DNA of 64,000 nt, from the NCBI RefSeq assembly GCF_000003815.2, contig NW_023365773.1:256882-320881 (forward strand), read 5' to 3'. The notes beneath the pieces were generated by a model. That model was given only the letters and a program-made list of their open reading frames with translations. It had not been told where the DNA came from and made no database searches. Every line of letters begins with the position of its first letter. Positions within the stretch are counted from its first letter, which is position 1. This DNA comes from Branchiostoma floridae. Taxonomy: Eukaryota > Chordata > Leptocardii > Amphioxiformes > Branchiostomatidae. Shown in pieces: positions 22,041 through 33,500 of this stretch. The translations under genes were made by a program, and so were the position numbers.

Positions 22041-22527
22041 CATTAACATAATTTATGCCTGCATATTATAACTCAGATGATATGCATTTTCTGACCTTCT
22101 AAGTTGGACTCGCTGCATTTATGAGCTAGAAAAGAATGGGATTTATTTCAGTTGATCTAACCAAAGATAAGAATTACTTCGCTCATCATAACATTAACTA
22201 ACTCTTGGAACTGACAACTTTAGGAGAAAAGCCACAAGTAATTAACTTAAAGAGTCATCTGCACTTATGAGTAACTTTGCAATTCAACTTGAAAATAAAT
22301 AAAATTTCTGATGACCAATATGGCACTGCCACAAGTGCCTATATACAGTAGAAGCCAGTTAATTGCACATTTCATTTTTTCGCACACGGAATCCCCAAAT
22401 CCCAAACAGGTGCGGTCCACCTAGATAGCTTCGCATTATTGCACCATACGGATATTGCAGGAAATTTACTGGCAAAATAGGCCAGTGCAAGTAAGCGGCA
22501 CAAGTTGTCAGCAGCTGACAAAGTGGG
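22041..22527 (+). repeat. Array unit 21, block B split by a MITE
   Basis: Block A 22041-22057. Block B starts near 22318 (tggcactgccacaagtg), is interrupted by a pogo/Tigger-like fragment (~22340-22500), and resumes as gttgtcagcagc with GTGGG at 22523-22527. Confidence 0.8.
22340..22500. mobile_element. pogo/Tigger-like MITE fragment
   Basis: Starts tacagtagaagccagttaat and ends with a rough complement; resembles 29734-29879. It splits block B of array unit 21. Confidence 0.6.
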
Positions 22528-22539
22528 TGAAAACAAAGT

Positions 22540-23505
22540 AAAGAAGCTTTGTGCTATATTTGTTTTTATTTCATACATGTACAATTATTTGATCTTAGAA
22601 CATAGCCACTACCCCTCAGCCAATCAGAGCACTTCAATTACTGTGTTTATATCCCTTTATGTTGTGAATTTGTGTGGTTTGGGAGAAAACTAAATGCTGA
22701 TGTTAAGAAAAAGTTTTGTCTGTTTGCCTCATTGACCTCATTTTAGATCTATCATGGTTGCCACTTGCCAGGTGAGAAAGGTGTGTAAACTTCAGGGGGT
22801 GGTGCCTGTCTCATTAACATAATTTATGTCACAATACTATGAGTCAGGCAATATGTGTTTTCTTACCTTTTGCTAAATTGGACTGACTTCTTTTTAAGAG
22901 CTGAATATATATAGAATTGATTACTGATTATTAAATAATAATAAAAATCAAATCTTTAATTACTATAAAGTCTTGGGGCTGAGGAATACCACTAAACCTA
23001 AATTTATCTGCACCTATATCAAATTTTACGATGAGACAAATCTTTAACAAGAACATTTAAGAATTAAAATTTTTCGAACCCACAAATACTGGCGCTGCAA
23101 ATGTCGGCAGCCTAACTAGTGGGTGTTACCAAACACAAGGAAGGACATCAACTAGTACATAAACTAACAGTCTACCACCAAACAAAAGACTGTCCATCAT
23201 AAATAGCAGTTCAACAAATGATAACGTGGCAATTAGGAAAGCGACCATTAAGAAAGAGAAGGGCTGCATGTCCGTCAAATATTTGCATTATATTTTATTT
23301 TGCATCTCTTAAGGGACTAGGATCAGTCTACACCATTCTAAATTGCTACATATTTCGATATTTACTATTTGATCTTAACATAATTGTGAAAACTTGTGTG
23401 GTTTGGGGGAAAACTAAATGGGACCTGATTTTAGAAACAAGTTTTGTCTGTTTGCCTCACTGACATCATCTTCAATCTATCATGGCTGTCGCGTGAGAAA
23501 GGTGA
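22540..23505. repeat. Two relics of the TACACCTTTCTCAC MITE
   Basis: Segments at about 22664-22795 and 23388-23505 share gtgtggtttggg, aaaactaaatg, ttttgtctgtttgcctca and gtgagaaaggtg with the intact element at 59517-59913. Confidence 0.7.
22812..23123 (+). repeat. Array unit 22
   Basis: Block A 22812-22828; AATACCACT ~22985 (+173); block B 23079-23123, CCCAC/GTGGG with a diverged inner part (ctggcgctgc...gtcggcag). Confidence 0.85.
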
Positions 23506-23530
23506 ATAAATTCAGGGAAGATGCCAACCT

Positions 23531-23846
23531 CATTAACATAATTTATGTCACAATACGATTACTGAGATAATGCCTGTTTTCTTCCCTTTTACTAAATTAG
23601 ACTGACTGATTTTCAAAAGCGAAAAACATACAAAATTTACGACAGATAATCTCATAATAATGAAAACCATGTCTCCCATTACAAATAACTCTGGAAGCTG
23701 ACTGAAAACCACAAATGCTAATTTCTGCTGCATGGGGCACTAATATTGCAATCTACTAATTGGCATACCTTTCTTACTTCAAGAACTAAATTTCCAATTT
23801 TTGATGACCCACGAGCACTGGCACAAGTGTCAGCAGCTTAAGTGGG
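23531..23846 (+). repeat. Array unit 23
   Basis: Block A 23531-23547; AAAACCACA 23705-23713 (+174); block B 23808-23846. Confidence 0.9.
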
Positions 23847-23897
23847 CATAAAGACTAATAATCAGGAGGGAAGGAAGGAACAAATTTTGCATGTGAT

Positions 23898-24231
23898 TAG
23901 GGATGGGTGACTGTAAAAACTTATTACCCAAAACAATGGTCCATTTTGCTACAAAGGATATTCGATCTTCATGTAAACAACACCATCTGCCTCTGTTTTA
24001 GACCAAGTTTGACCATAGAATCTTGGCAAAAAATGTCTATCAACTCCCTCTACTTAGCTCTTGTTCTTTTCTTGTACCTGCAAGCCCCAAAACACATGAA
24101 TGCCTGCCGATATACAAGTAATCTGTTCATTTTCTACTTGGTTCAACATCCGGTCCACTGATTTTCGGGTCCGTTTTTTTATGGACCGGCCCAAAAAGAA
24201 AGAAACAGTTTTGTACAGGTACCCACCGCTA
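23898..24231. mobile_element. hAT-like element, related to 2240-4024
   Basis: TAGGGATGGGT...ACCCACCGCTA ends, imperfect 8-bp duplication (catgtgat / catacgat), and an interior matching the right part of 2240-4024 (cctgcaag, caacatccggtcca, ggaccgg). Confidence 0.7.
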
Positions 24232-24680
24232 CATACGATCATTACATGTTCAACCATTTTTTCTAAAGATGTACTTGTATTGAATTGTTTCTGCCAGTCC
24301 ATTCTAGTGACCCTGAAGAATAGTGATGGATGTCATATCATGTCACTCGAAATCTCCGGACGAAGTAAATCTCCATTTTCATTCAGTTGTACAGACTGAA
24401 TTGTATTTGAATATTTGAATATTGTTTACCTGGATGTCTAACCTTCATAAACATATGAAGCATATACATGTACATGTACATGTATCCTAATATAAGAATG
24501 TTTATTGCAAGTTCATGCCTGAAGGCTAATTGCAAGTACAAACAACACGTATGATAAAGAAAAGGTGCTATGACAATGGTGCTAAGAACTATATAAGTAG
24601 CACAGAGCCCACTCTGACGTTATGCTAGTTTATGCCAGCTCCCATACTTCTACCAATCAATTGGGGGAAGACGCAAGTCT

Positions 24681-25017
24681 CATAAACATAATTTATGACA
24701 AAATACCACAACCTAGATGATATTTCTTTTCTGAAACTTTTGTATAGATTAGACTGCTTTTCGTGAACTAAAAATACCAAATTTATGAGGAAGATGATAC
24801 AATGACAATGCAAATCACATCTCTCATTAATATAAACTCTTGGAGCTGAATGAAAACCACAAACAAATAGGTCACCTGCAAATATGTGAGTTATGCAATT
24901 TCCGTTTCTCCTTATTCTTGTTAGGAACAAGAATAGCTGTTTCAACAAAGTCTCAAAGTAGTATCAATTTTTGGAACCCACAGGGCACTGGCTTAAGTGT
25001 CAGCAGCCTGGAGTGGG
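24681..25017 (+). repeat. Array unit 24 (last clear unit)
   Basis: Block A variant CATAAACATAATTTATG 24681-24697; AAAACCACA 24853-24861 (+172); block B 24977-25017, inner CTGGC/GTCAG. A further A-like relic near 25538 has no block B. Confidence 0.85.
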
Positions 25018-25060
25018 TGTATAACAAAATATAAGGCAGGAAAGAAGCATATATACGAAC

Positions 25061-25472
25061 TAGGGGTGGTTACCGGTACAAAACCATTTTCCTGTTGGAC
25101 TGGCCTGAAAAAAATGTACCTGAAAAAAATCAGTACCGGATTTTGGACAGACTAGAAAATAAACAGGTTATACTGGCAGGCATTCACACATTTTGGGGAT
25201 CACCGGCCCAAGAAAATAACAAGAGCGAAGTACAAATATAGTCAAAGTTAGTCTTGGTTAACAGAGGAATCAGTATGGAAGATAGAATTTTAAAACACCA
25301 GTAGAAGAACTCCATCAAACAGATTCCTTTGCAGCGTAAAATGGATCATTGTTTTGAGTAATATCGCCAATTCACAAACAATCAGGTCCAGGTTCAGGTC
25401 CGGACCTGGACCTGATCCTCTGAACCTGGACCGTACCTGGACCTGAATTTTCTGTACTGGTAGCAAACCCTA
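25061..25472. mobile_element. hAT-like element, related to 2240-4024
   Basis: TAGGGGTGGTTACCGGTAC ... GCAAACCCTA ends, 8-bp duplication with one mismatch (atacgaac / atactaac), and inverted CAGGTCC/GGACCTG repeats as in 3619-3680. Confidence 0.75.
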
Positions 25473-25554
25473 ATACTAACTGTAGCATATAGCTCATTCT
25501 GACTTTATGTTAGTCAAAATCAGCTCCAATAATGGTTCATGTATGTAATTTATG

Positions 25555-25745
25555 TCAAGGTACGGACAACATAAGGGAAGACATACACTTCCTCAACCTA
25601 CACAGTGCCAACCCAAGTGACAGAGGACGCTGGCGAGCTGCCATCAAGCCCCCTCATCAATGTGCAAGCACGTCTAACCCCCACAGACAGGTTGGGGAAC
25701 AACAGACGTTAAACCAGATAGTGAGTGAGTGTGTGTGAGTGTACT
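25555..25745 (+). mobile_element. LINE 3' tail fragment
   Basis: Contains cacttcctcaacctacacag, a degenerate end of a retrotransposon ORF, and a (GTGA)n tail matching the end of 27001-27355. Badly decayed. Confidence 0.55.
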
Positions 25746-26096
25746 ACAACTCAGGCTAAACTGAATCTAGGCAAAGTTCTGAAATAACAACTTAATAACC
25801 AGTTTCACATCCCACCAGGCACCTTTGCACTTATTTCCTCACTCGACTCAGGTGAAACGAACACTTAAGTCAGGCTATGAACAATATCTCAGATGGGATG
25901 AAAAGCCCAAGTCCTCATGTTTGAGGAGAGCCAAAAGTTAAGCAAATTCAATTAATTCAAAGATCCCAGCACACTTATTGGCGTCCTTCCCAGTGTGAGA
26001 GGATCAAACCTTACAGTCTTACACAGCATATAATACAAACCTGGTGTCTAATGCCCAGAATAAAAACAGTTTACTAGTAGTAGTAGTACTAGTAGT

Positions 26097-26330
26097 ATCC
26101 AGTACAGTAGAACCTGGTCTACCACTTGCACAAGATGACCATCATCTCAAGACGACCACTTTTTGACGGTCCTGAAACTTCCCCCAATAGACACAAGCAT
26201 TAAGCGATTTGCCGAAGTCAAACACTTGCGTATTGTGATAGCAACAAGCCCTAAAATTTGAAGACACAATAATACTCCTGCGATCCCTGACACAGGGGTA
26301 GGCAGCAGTCGGCTAGTCTTCACATCTTCT
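26097..26330. mobile_element. Possible pogo/Tc1-like transposon end
   Basis: tacagtagaacctggtctac resembles Tigger-type termini. No right end was identified, so boundaries are tentative. Confidence 0.35.
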
Positions 26331-26605
26331 TCACAGCTTTCCAGCAGGTTCACCCTAACTAGACAGCACTGGTTATGCAAAGCTAAGCTTAAGTTGCCCG
26401 TACATCAGAACAAGGGGGTCAACCTCCCTGATCAGAAGATGCATCAAGCCCAGCAGCCATCTCTGCTTCAAAACCCTTGGCCACACATAGGTGCAAGCAC
26501 TACAGCAAAGAGCTAGTCCACTGGTAGTGTAGTGTGTTTAGCTTCCATACTCTTCCTCTTAGCAGAAAAACAAGTATGTACTATTTTGAGAGTCTTTGGT
26601 ATGAC

Positions 26606-26722
26606 CCAGCTACAGTATTCAGTCTTTCTTGGTGGTCTCCCATCCAAATATTGACTCAACTGCACGTTGCTTAACTTTGTTGTATCAACTAAGGCGCAAT
26701 CTAGACACAGTCTTTCCTGGCA
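26606..26722 (-). pseudogene. 5S-rRNA-like sequence (5S pseudogene or 5S-derived SINE)
   Basis: On the minus strand gttaagcaacgtgcag, then atttggatgggagaccacc and gaatactgtag follow the order and spacing of the 5S rRNA internal promoter and 3' half (A box, C box). The 5' half is divergent and pairing of the ends looks broken, so not a functional 5S gene. A 5S-headed SINE is equally possible. Confidence 0.6.
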
Positions 26723-27000
26723 TCTGCGACATGATATTTTCATCTTTAAAAACATGTGAGTGAAATACAGAGAACATCATCTAGATATGGAGTATTTGTT
26801 TCATTTTGTGCACATGAAGGCAACAGATGGTCATCAAAACGTTTTACTGAAGAATTAAAGGAAGGCTGTGTAACAAAGAAGACTTTGTTCACTTGTTGGT
26901 CTCCTATTGACCTGATGAAACTATTTACGGATCATCAGATTTCTGATATGTTGTGAGCAGAAATGCTGACGTTTCTGCCGCCATTTTGAAAAGCGCGCAA

Positions 27001-27355
27001 TGTGTTTTGATTGCAATCCAAGCACCACGGGTGTCTCGCACTATATCCCGTCAATGGCAGAAAGAGTGCCTACACCCAAGCTGAACAGCCACGTGCAAAG
27101 AATGACCCACGACAACTGGCTAAGAAAGGTCCTGAACCTGTCTGTAGTGGGCTAGAACTCAAGTGGGCGCCTCAGGAGGAGATGGGTAGACAGTGTCAAG
27201 GAACATCTTAGAAAACTGGACCTGCAAAAAGCCAACCCCTTGACAGAAACGGATGGAGGGCAGCAAATAGACCAAAACGACTTGACAATACGTGCAACCT
27301 CTGCAAGACAGGGAAGAACGGACGCTAAACCGGATAGTGAGTGAGTGAGTGTGCT
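27001..27355 (+). mobile_element. LINE ORF2 C-terminal relic with GTGA tail
   Basis: Frame fragments NSHVQRMTHDNWLRKVLNL, GRLRRRWVDSVKEHLRKLDL and NPLDRNGWRAANRP are typical of a non-LTR retrotransposon C-terminus, with a stop between them, ending in (GTGA)n. Same family as 45590-46080. Confidence 0.7.
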
Positions 27356-27422
27356 CCCTACATCTTTGCAGATGTCAGGAACAACTGTGTCTAGATTTGG
27401 CCTAAGAAAGAACAGCCCTTAC

Positions 27423-27545
27423 CTGGCTTGGGTAGAAGACTTGCCCTCTCAGGTACCCTTCCCTCTCCGACAGGGCCATGAACTGGCTACAGCCGGTGTG
27501 GATACACAGGGTCAGGGGGAGACATCCATACATGCCCGAATACTC
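27423..27545 (-). CDS. FBXO3: FBXO3 coding exon 6
   Basis: Acceptor cctttccattgcag above 27545, donor GTAAGG below 27423. Exactly 41 codons, phase 0 on both sides: EYSGMYGCLPLTLCIHTGCS then QFMALSEREGYLRGQVFY, colinear with vertebrate FBXO3 (CLPLTFCIHTGLSQYIAV, EVFYQCPDQ). It is the last FBXO3 exon found; the next should begin the ApaG domain. Confidence 0.93.
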
Positions 27546-30500
27546 CTGCAATGGAAAGGCACAGTAACAAGACTTATTTTCACTGACATTTTGGTGACCG
27601 CCTGTCACCTTCCACAGGGCAATTCTGACTGATTGACATTGTACTTCAGCTATGGAAGTATAGGTGTCAATGCTTACAGATGTGGTCTCTTTTATGAAGA
27701 ATCAAAATGAACCATTTTTCAAGTTTTGCTCTTTTTACTTATGACCTATGGAATGACAGAGACTGTTAGCTTATTAAAGATAGAGTATCTCTTCTTTGCA
27801 AAGAATAGTGTCATGCAAATATTATTGCACTCCAAAATAAAATGGAAATTTGGAACTTTTAGACTCTTCATTTGAGTAAACCATCCCTCTGTGCCAGGAG
27901 GATCATCACTTGTGTATCTACAATATATATCAAGTAACAACCCAGGTATCTCCAGCTTTACCGGTATATGTTCTTTTGTCCCACTCATTGTTTGGGAGCT
28001 CATGAGTTCATTTTAGTTGTTAAACCTGGCATTTTAAGCTTATGAAAACATACTTTCATCTATGTCATGAAGTTAAGATTTTTGGGATGGAAAGGGTAAC
28101 TTTTTTGTCAGTCCCAACAAGTAAATTGACAGAGGGACGGGTCCTGGAGAGAGCCCAGTTATACACACAAGTGGCATGTGAGGATGAGGTAAACAGGTGC
28201 TGTGCCTCACCTGGAAGCAGTCGGATGCTGTCTGCAGGTCCAACAGGTACTCCGACCTCATGTGGTTGGAGATGGACATACAGCCCATCAGTCTGTGGGA
28301 GGGGGGCGGGGAGGTCAGAAACATGTCACATGTAACATCAGAGTAAGGTTAGAGATGGACATACAGCCCATCAGTCTGTGGGAGGGGGGCGGGGAGGTCA
28401 GAAACATGTCACATGTAACATCAGAGTAAGGTTAGAGATGGACATACAGCCCATCAGTCTGTGGGAGGGGGGCGGGGAGGTCAGAAACATGTCACATGTA
28501 ACATCAGAGTAAGGTTAGAGATGGACATACAGCCCATCAGTCTGTGGGAGGGGGGCGGGGAGGTCAGAAACATGTCACATTGCTAATAGAATAATTCTTC
28601 AATCATGTGACTCTTGAAAACACATAAAACACGTACCTACAAATTTTCAGTGTATGCTCAGTACACCATAACCTGGAATCCAGTCTACTGCTGGCTGAGC
28701 TGGCGGGCAAATTAACTCCCTGGCAAATTAACTCCCACTGGGCTAAGTCTAACCCCGTGAAAATTCTACCGGGTGTGGCCGGTTACCTAAGCGGCTGGGA
28801 GCTTCCCTGGCCCCGTACAAAGCCTGCACTAAGTACGGTAGGCCCAGCCAGCAGTAGACTGGATTCCAGGTTAAGTACACCATGGTCACAGTATGGTATA
28901 GTCCCACAAGATCACTAGCCAGAGACTTGCTTTGGAGGTACGTGATTTATGTATCTAACATGTTTTCAAGAGTCACTGATTGAAGACTAATTCTATTAAC
29001 TTACTCATATGTGACTGATGAACCTCTTCAATGATGTAACATTGCATCATCAATCTAACATTTGAAAGTCCACTACAAATTACACATCAGTTACTAGTAA
29101 TGTGAATTAGCATGAAAGCTCATCTGTGTTGGTGTAATCCATTTATTGACGTTTTTAACTGTCATTCAACAAAACAAGTTCGAGGTGAGCAATTTTTTGT
29201 TGTTGAATGACAGTTATAAACTTCAATAAAATTTATGTAAATGATGAATGTTTTGAAACAGAAATGGAAGTTGTATTTGCAATTTTTTTTTCATTCCTGA
29301 CACCGTGGCCAGTAATTGTTATTATCATGCACGTTTCTGTGGCCCAATTTTTTGGAACAAAATTTCAAGATCTATAAAAGTTCTCACAAAAAGAAAGACA
29401 CCATAATACTGAAGTGTGCTTTTTTGTTACAAAATTTATAACTGCTACCTTACACACTCGTAAGTGACTACCATCACATAATAGCTCCCCCTAGCACCAG
29501 ACAACAGAAGTGCACCTACCCTGGCCCGACCAGCTTCTGCCCATTGTGCATCCTGTAGGAGCACCTGACATCGTTAGGAAGCGGGTAACGAATTTTCACC
29601 TCAATCTCATCCAACTCTCGCTCTGTGGCTCCAGCTGTAAGAAAGAAGGTTAGAATTAGGGCATGTGCAATGAAAGTATAACATTGCCTCTCCATTATGA
29701 TATTATTATTATTATTATAAAGGTAGTACAGTAGAAGCCGTTTAATTGCACGGCCTATTTGCCAGCGTATTTTGTTGCGAAGTTATCTAGCTGGACCACA
29801 CCGGTTTGGGATTTTGGGATTCCATGCAGTTAAAAGAAGTGAGCGGTAATCCACTGTGCAATGAACTGGCCTCTACTGAAGGTTTGTGTTTTATTTGAAC
29901 CACTGTTACACTGGGCAGTAATTTATGCTGTATGTAACATTTAGTACCACAGGATGCCTCTTTCTAATCACAAAGTACTAGCAAAGTCTACTCCTAAATG
30001 TAAGAAACACCAACTCATGCAGAGAAAAAAAAGTTCACTTGTCATACATTCCTAAAGGTCTGCTGCTATATCTTATCTGGTCACTAGGGGGCATGACTAA
30101 ACAGCTTGCTGCCTTGTAAGTAAATTCACTAAACTGCAGGTTTGTGACTTGTTCCAAGGAGCTTTTGCTGTATGAAACACTGATCATCTGCATGAAAAAT
30201 GAAGATATTGTATTGGGTATGCCTGTGTGTGTGTGTGTGTGTGTGTCTGTTTGAGTTTTCAAATTTTGTACTGCAGCAGAACTTCTATCTTTTTTGTATC
30301 TTTTGACCTGGACATGCCTTGATTTTTGGTGACAGATAGTTTGTGATGTATGGAAGAAGTGATTATGTTTGGGTCCCCTAGCAGCTTGCTCTGTAACTGC
30401 AGAGCATTTTTGTAAGTAGATGTAAATAAACACATCTCACCCTTGATGGAAGTGAGAAGTCTGGGGCAGTGTTCAGCCAGAAAGGCCTCCAGTCGAGCCC

Positions 30501-33500
30501 AAGTCCTGTACAAGACTCCGTAAGACTTGATGTACCTTCCAAGATTCTTAAACTGTTCCTTAAAATGTCTCCTCCAAGTAGAGCTGGAACAGCTGTGAAT
30601 AGAAACAACGACCACATGGCTAAGCAGGGCTGGAAATACCACCTGTATATGCAGGTTAGTGCAGGTAAAATTGCAGCTGTGCAGGTATTTCTGGTGTCTA
30701 CCTGCACCTAACCTGCACTGGTTCATGTACTGGTTTTTATACATAAATGTCCTATGATGTAGGTGTATATGGATTGTTATTAGCTACATTGGCCATCAAT
30801 AAAGTATAAAAGAAAAAATAGCAATAGTTCCTGAACAATTTCTAGTGTGCTCCACACTTTCTGGTGCAGGTAAAATTTGTCTGGTGCAGGTAATTTTCAA
30901 TGATACCTGTACTAGCGCAGGTATGCAGAAAAAAGTATTTCGAGCCCTGCTAAGGGACCATACAACTGGATCACGTGACCTTACTGACATGTGATGTCAG
31001 CAATTGGTAATAAGGCCATGTTGATTTGATTATATACTGGTGTATGACATCTGCGTGTGCATCTAATTTCATCTGTTTCTAAAAATAAACAAAAGGTTTC
31101 GACCTTGCTTTAAATTGTACAAATCAGCTGTAAAATGAGCACATATATGCTGTAAATTGAAAATAAATATTGGAAAACCGATACCAATGTCATAAAATGC
31201 CAAAAGATGTGAAAGAATAAAAATGATAACTCTATTTTTCCACATACTGCATTCTGTGCGTTAAGTTATTTGTTAACCTTTCTGACCACTTAGATTTCAT
31301 AATGAGGGCAACTTTTTTTCTTGCTAAACTTTTTTCCATTTGCACGCTTGCATCAGTTTTGGGGTTCTCAGAGGATGTCATCTATACAACCAACAAGGCC
31401 TAAGGGACAAGTCTGAATTCTGAGGAAGACTGCAGTAGGACAGTATTTTTTGTGTTGGAGCAAAGTTTTAAATCTGTTCTACAAAGTACAGCAACAACAG
31501 ATTGTTAAAATTTTGGACGTAGAGCCAGACTTTTTCGTTAGAGGGATCAAGGAAGCCATCTATAACAGAGACGGTGGGCGCCATAGACTTCTTGCAACCT
31601 ACGATCCACTGCTTACTGAGTCACGTGTTCTGTCTGCATAACGTGACGTCACGGCAGCAGTGGATTGTTCATTCCTTGACAAAGACTGGAGCTGTTCAGT
31701 CGAAAATTTGGGCGAGTTCAATTTTTGTGTTGGATATTACAATTTAACTATTTCAATAATTGCAGACTGTACGTAAGGACCCAGCCCAGCCCGTACCTTG
31801 TTGACAGCCACCAGATGGAGCTCTGTCTCTTCCACAGCTCATCTTCTCCTGCTAACTCCTTCAGTCTCTTACAGGTGCAACGGCATCTGAGGGGAACAGA
31901 AATACAAGTAGAATTATCAACTTTCACGGAAAAATATCTCTTTAGCCTCTTACTTGGTCTTACAAGTACAGTGATGTCTGAGGGGAAACAGAAATACTGT
32001 AAGTTGTAGTAAATGTACCATCAACTTTCACTCAAAAATATCCCTTCAGTCTTTGACGGGTACAGCGACATGAGAGGAAAGAGGGGGGGCATAGGATTTT
32101 CAGTTTGTAGGATAAAGATAATGTCAAAGCAAGAAGCTATGTTGCCTGGGTCCTGTCCTCTGTAGTAACTGCTGGCTCACTCTTTTTACTCCCATGGTTA
32201 GCAAGCAAAAAGATTGAATCATAGGTTACTATGAAGGATGGCACCAAGACTAGGATAAACTTGATTAAGACTAGAGTAAAGAAGCTGAGTGTTTCCTGTT
32301 GAAGAAATCCTGCTAAAGTTGTGAAAAACTAGAGATTGTTGGACACCTACTTATCTAGGAACTTTAAGATAAAGACTGTAAGGATACAGGTTTTGAAAGC
32401 AAGGATTCAAAAGGACCTATCTGCTAGCAGTATGCACAATTGAAATACTTGAGAGAAATGAACCTTTAATAGCCTTGCAAAAAGAGTTCCTGGTCAAGGG
32501 ACTGAGTACCGTAGTACAGGGCTGATTTTCAACACTTGCACCTGTCAAAAATACCTGTCATACCTGTAGTCTGAATACATCATTGTTCTTTAAGTGCCTA
32601 CCATCACAATGCACAGGTGCTTTAGAACCTACTTATAATGTCACGGTTACTGACAGGAGTGTAAAGAAGTTCTGTAGGTCATGGTTGCTTGGGTTTGAAA
32701 GGTAGCTTGACTGGAGGGCATAGCAGATGTGCAAGTAGCACAACAGTGGAACTTTCAGTAATTGGAACCATAGGTTATGTAGGTCAGAATGTCTGTTTGT
32801 GTTTACTTAGTTTCTTATTGGCTGATTTCTTTGTTTTCCTCTATAACTACAAAATTTCTTGTTTGTAACCTTCTCCAAAGAACCGAGGTCAAAAATATTT
32901 TCAGTTCAGGAAAAGTGGGAACCGATTCTTTTTCAAGTCTTTTTACAGCATTTCCCAATGAAATTTCCTGGATTATGAAAGTTCCCAAGGAAATGCATGT
33001 ACTTGATGATTTACTCCATAATAAATTTCATTTAGAACTGACATGAACTTTGATTATGTCCCAATCGCCAAGTTGGAGTGAAATACCATTTGACAAGTGA
33101 GTGTGCGATACATATGTGCTGTGGTTCCCAGTCTGAGTAGACAGAAGAGACAGGTCAGACCTGTTGACATCCCACTCCAAGGTCCCTGACCTCTAAGCAT
33201 TACGTAATGACGTCTGGAATGTGAACTCGAATGTGTCAAGAAGGGATGATGTAGGCTTTGAACTATGAATACTGAACGGGTGTCTATTTATAGGCGGATA
33301 AAAATCGGTCAACGTTTGCCAGTGAACTCTCGAATTTTAACAGCTTTCTACGCAATGACAGTTCAAAATTGAGATGTTTCGTGGTTCTCTAGTCCCTCTA
33401 CATCACAATGGAACACTTGTTCTCCAGATTTTCACATGAGTTTGACAGCCTTTTGGATCCCCGTGTCGTCAGCTGTTCGGCAAGTATTTTCCCATGGACG

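Larger units (their letters stand above)
99..25017 (+). repeat. Array of 24 diverged units with three conserved, fixed-spacing blocks
   Basis: Block A (consensus TCATTAACATAATTTATG) occurs with its C of CATTAA at 99, 1168, 4041, 4816, 5542, 6328, 6908, 7571, 8601 (TATTAA), 9301, 9845, 11103, 11889, 12671, 13832, 14687, 16400, 17239, 20568, 21642, 22041, 22812, 23531 and 24681 (CATAAA). In most units an AAAACCACA-like box begins 172-176 bp later, and a stem-loop (block B) with CCCAC or CACCC and GTGGG or GGGTG arms, commonly preceded by TTTTTG, begins 265-296 bp after A. Sequence between blocks is not recognisably shared among distant units, while units from 11 to 21 kb are near-copies throughout. 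Unit period is about 0.6-0.85 kb without insertions. Plus orientation is inferred from G:U pairs. I recognise no known repeat or RNA family. Confidence 0.9.

Noticed and set aside
99-25017. Array as a CRISPR or tRNA/snRNA cluster
   Set aside because: Units are 0.6-0.85 kb with no short direct repeats and spacers, no tRNA cloverleaf or snRNA Sm site was recognised.
99-25017. Array as tandem Helitrons
   Set aside because: A hairpin near one end is Helitron-like, but no CTRR terminus follows it and the spacing-conserved middle box is not expected; not formally excluded without a search.
26513-26755. 80-residue minus-strand frame with a CRRC motif
   Set aside because: It overlaps the 5S-like sequence and has no recognisable domain.
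27746-28003. 85-residue minus-strand frame between FBXO3 exons 5 and 6
   Set aside because: Exon 5 joins exon 6 in frame and colinear with the vertebrate protein without it; likely intron.
33054-33239. 61-residue minus-strand frame between FBXO3 exons 1 and 2
   Set aside because: No similarity to F-box sequence and not needed for the in-frame join of exons 1 and 2.
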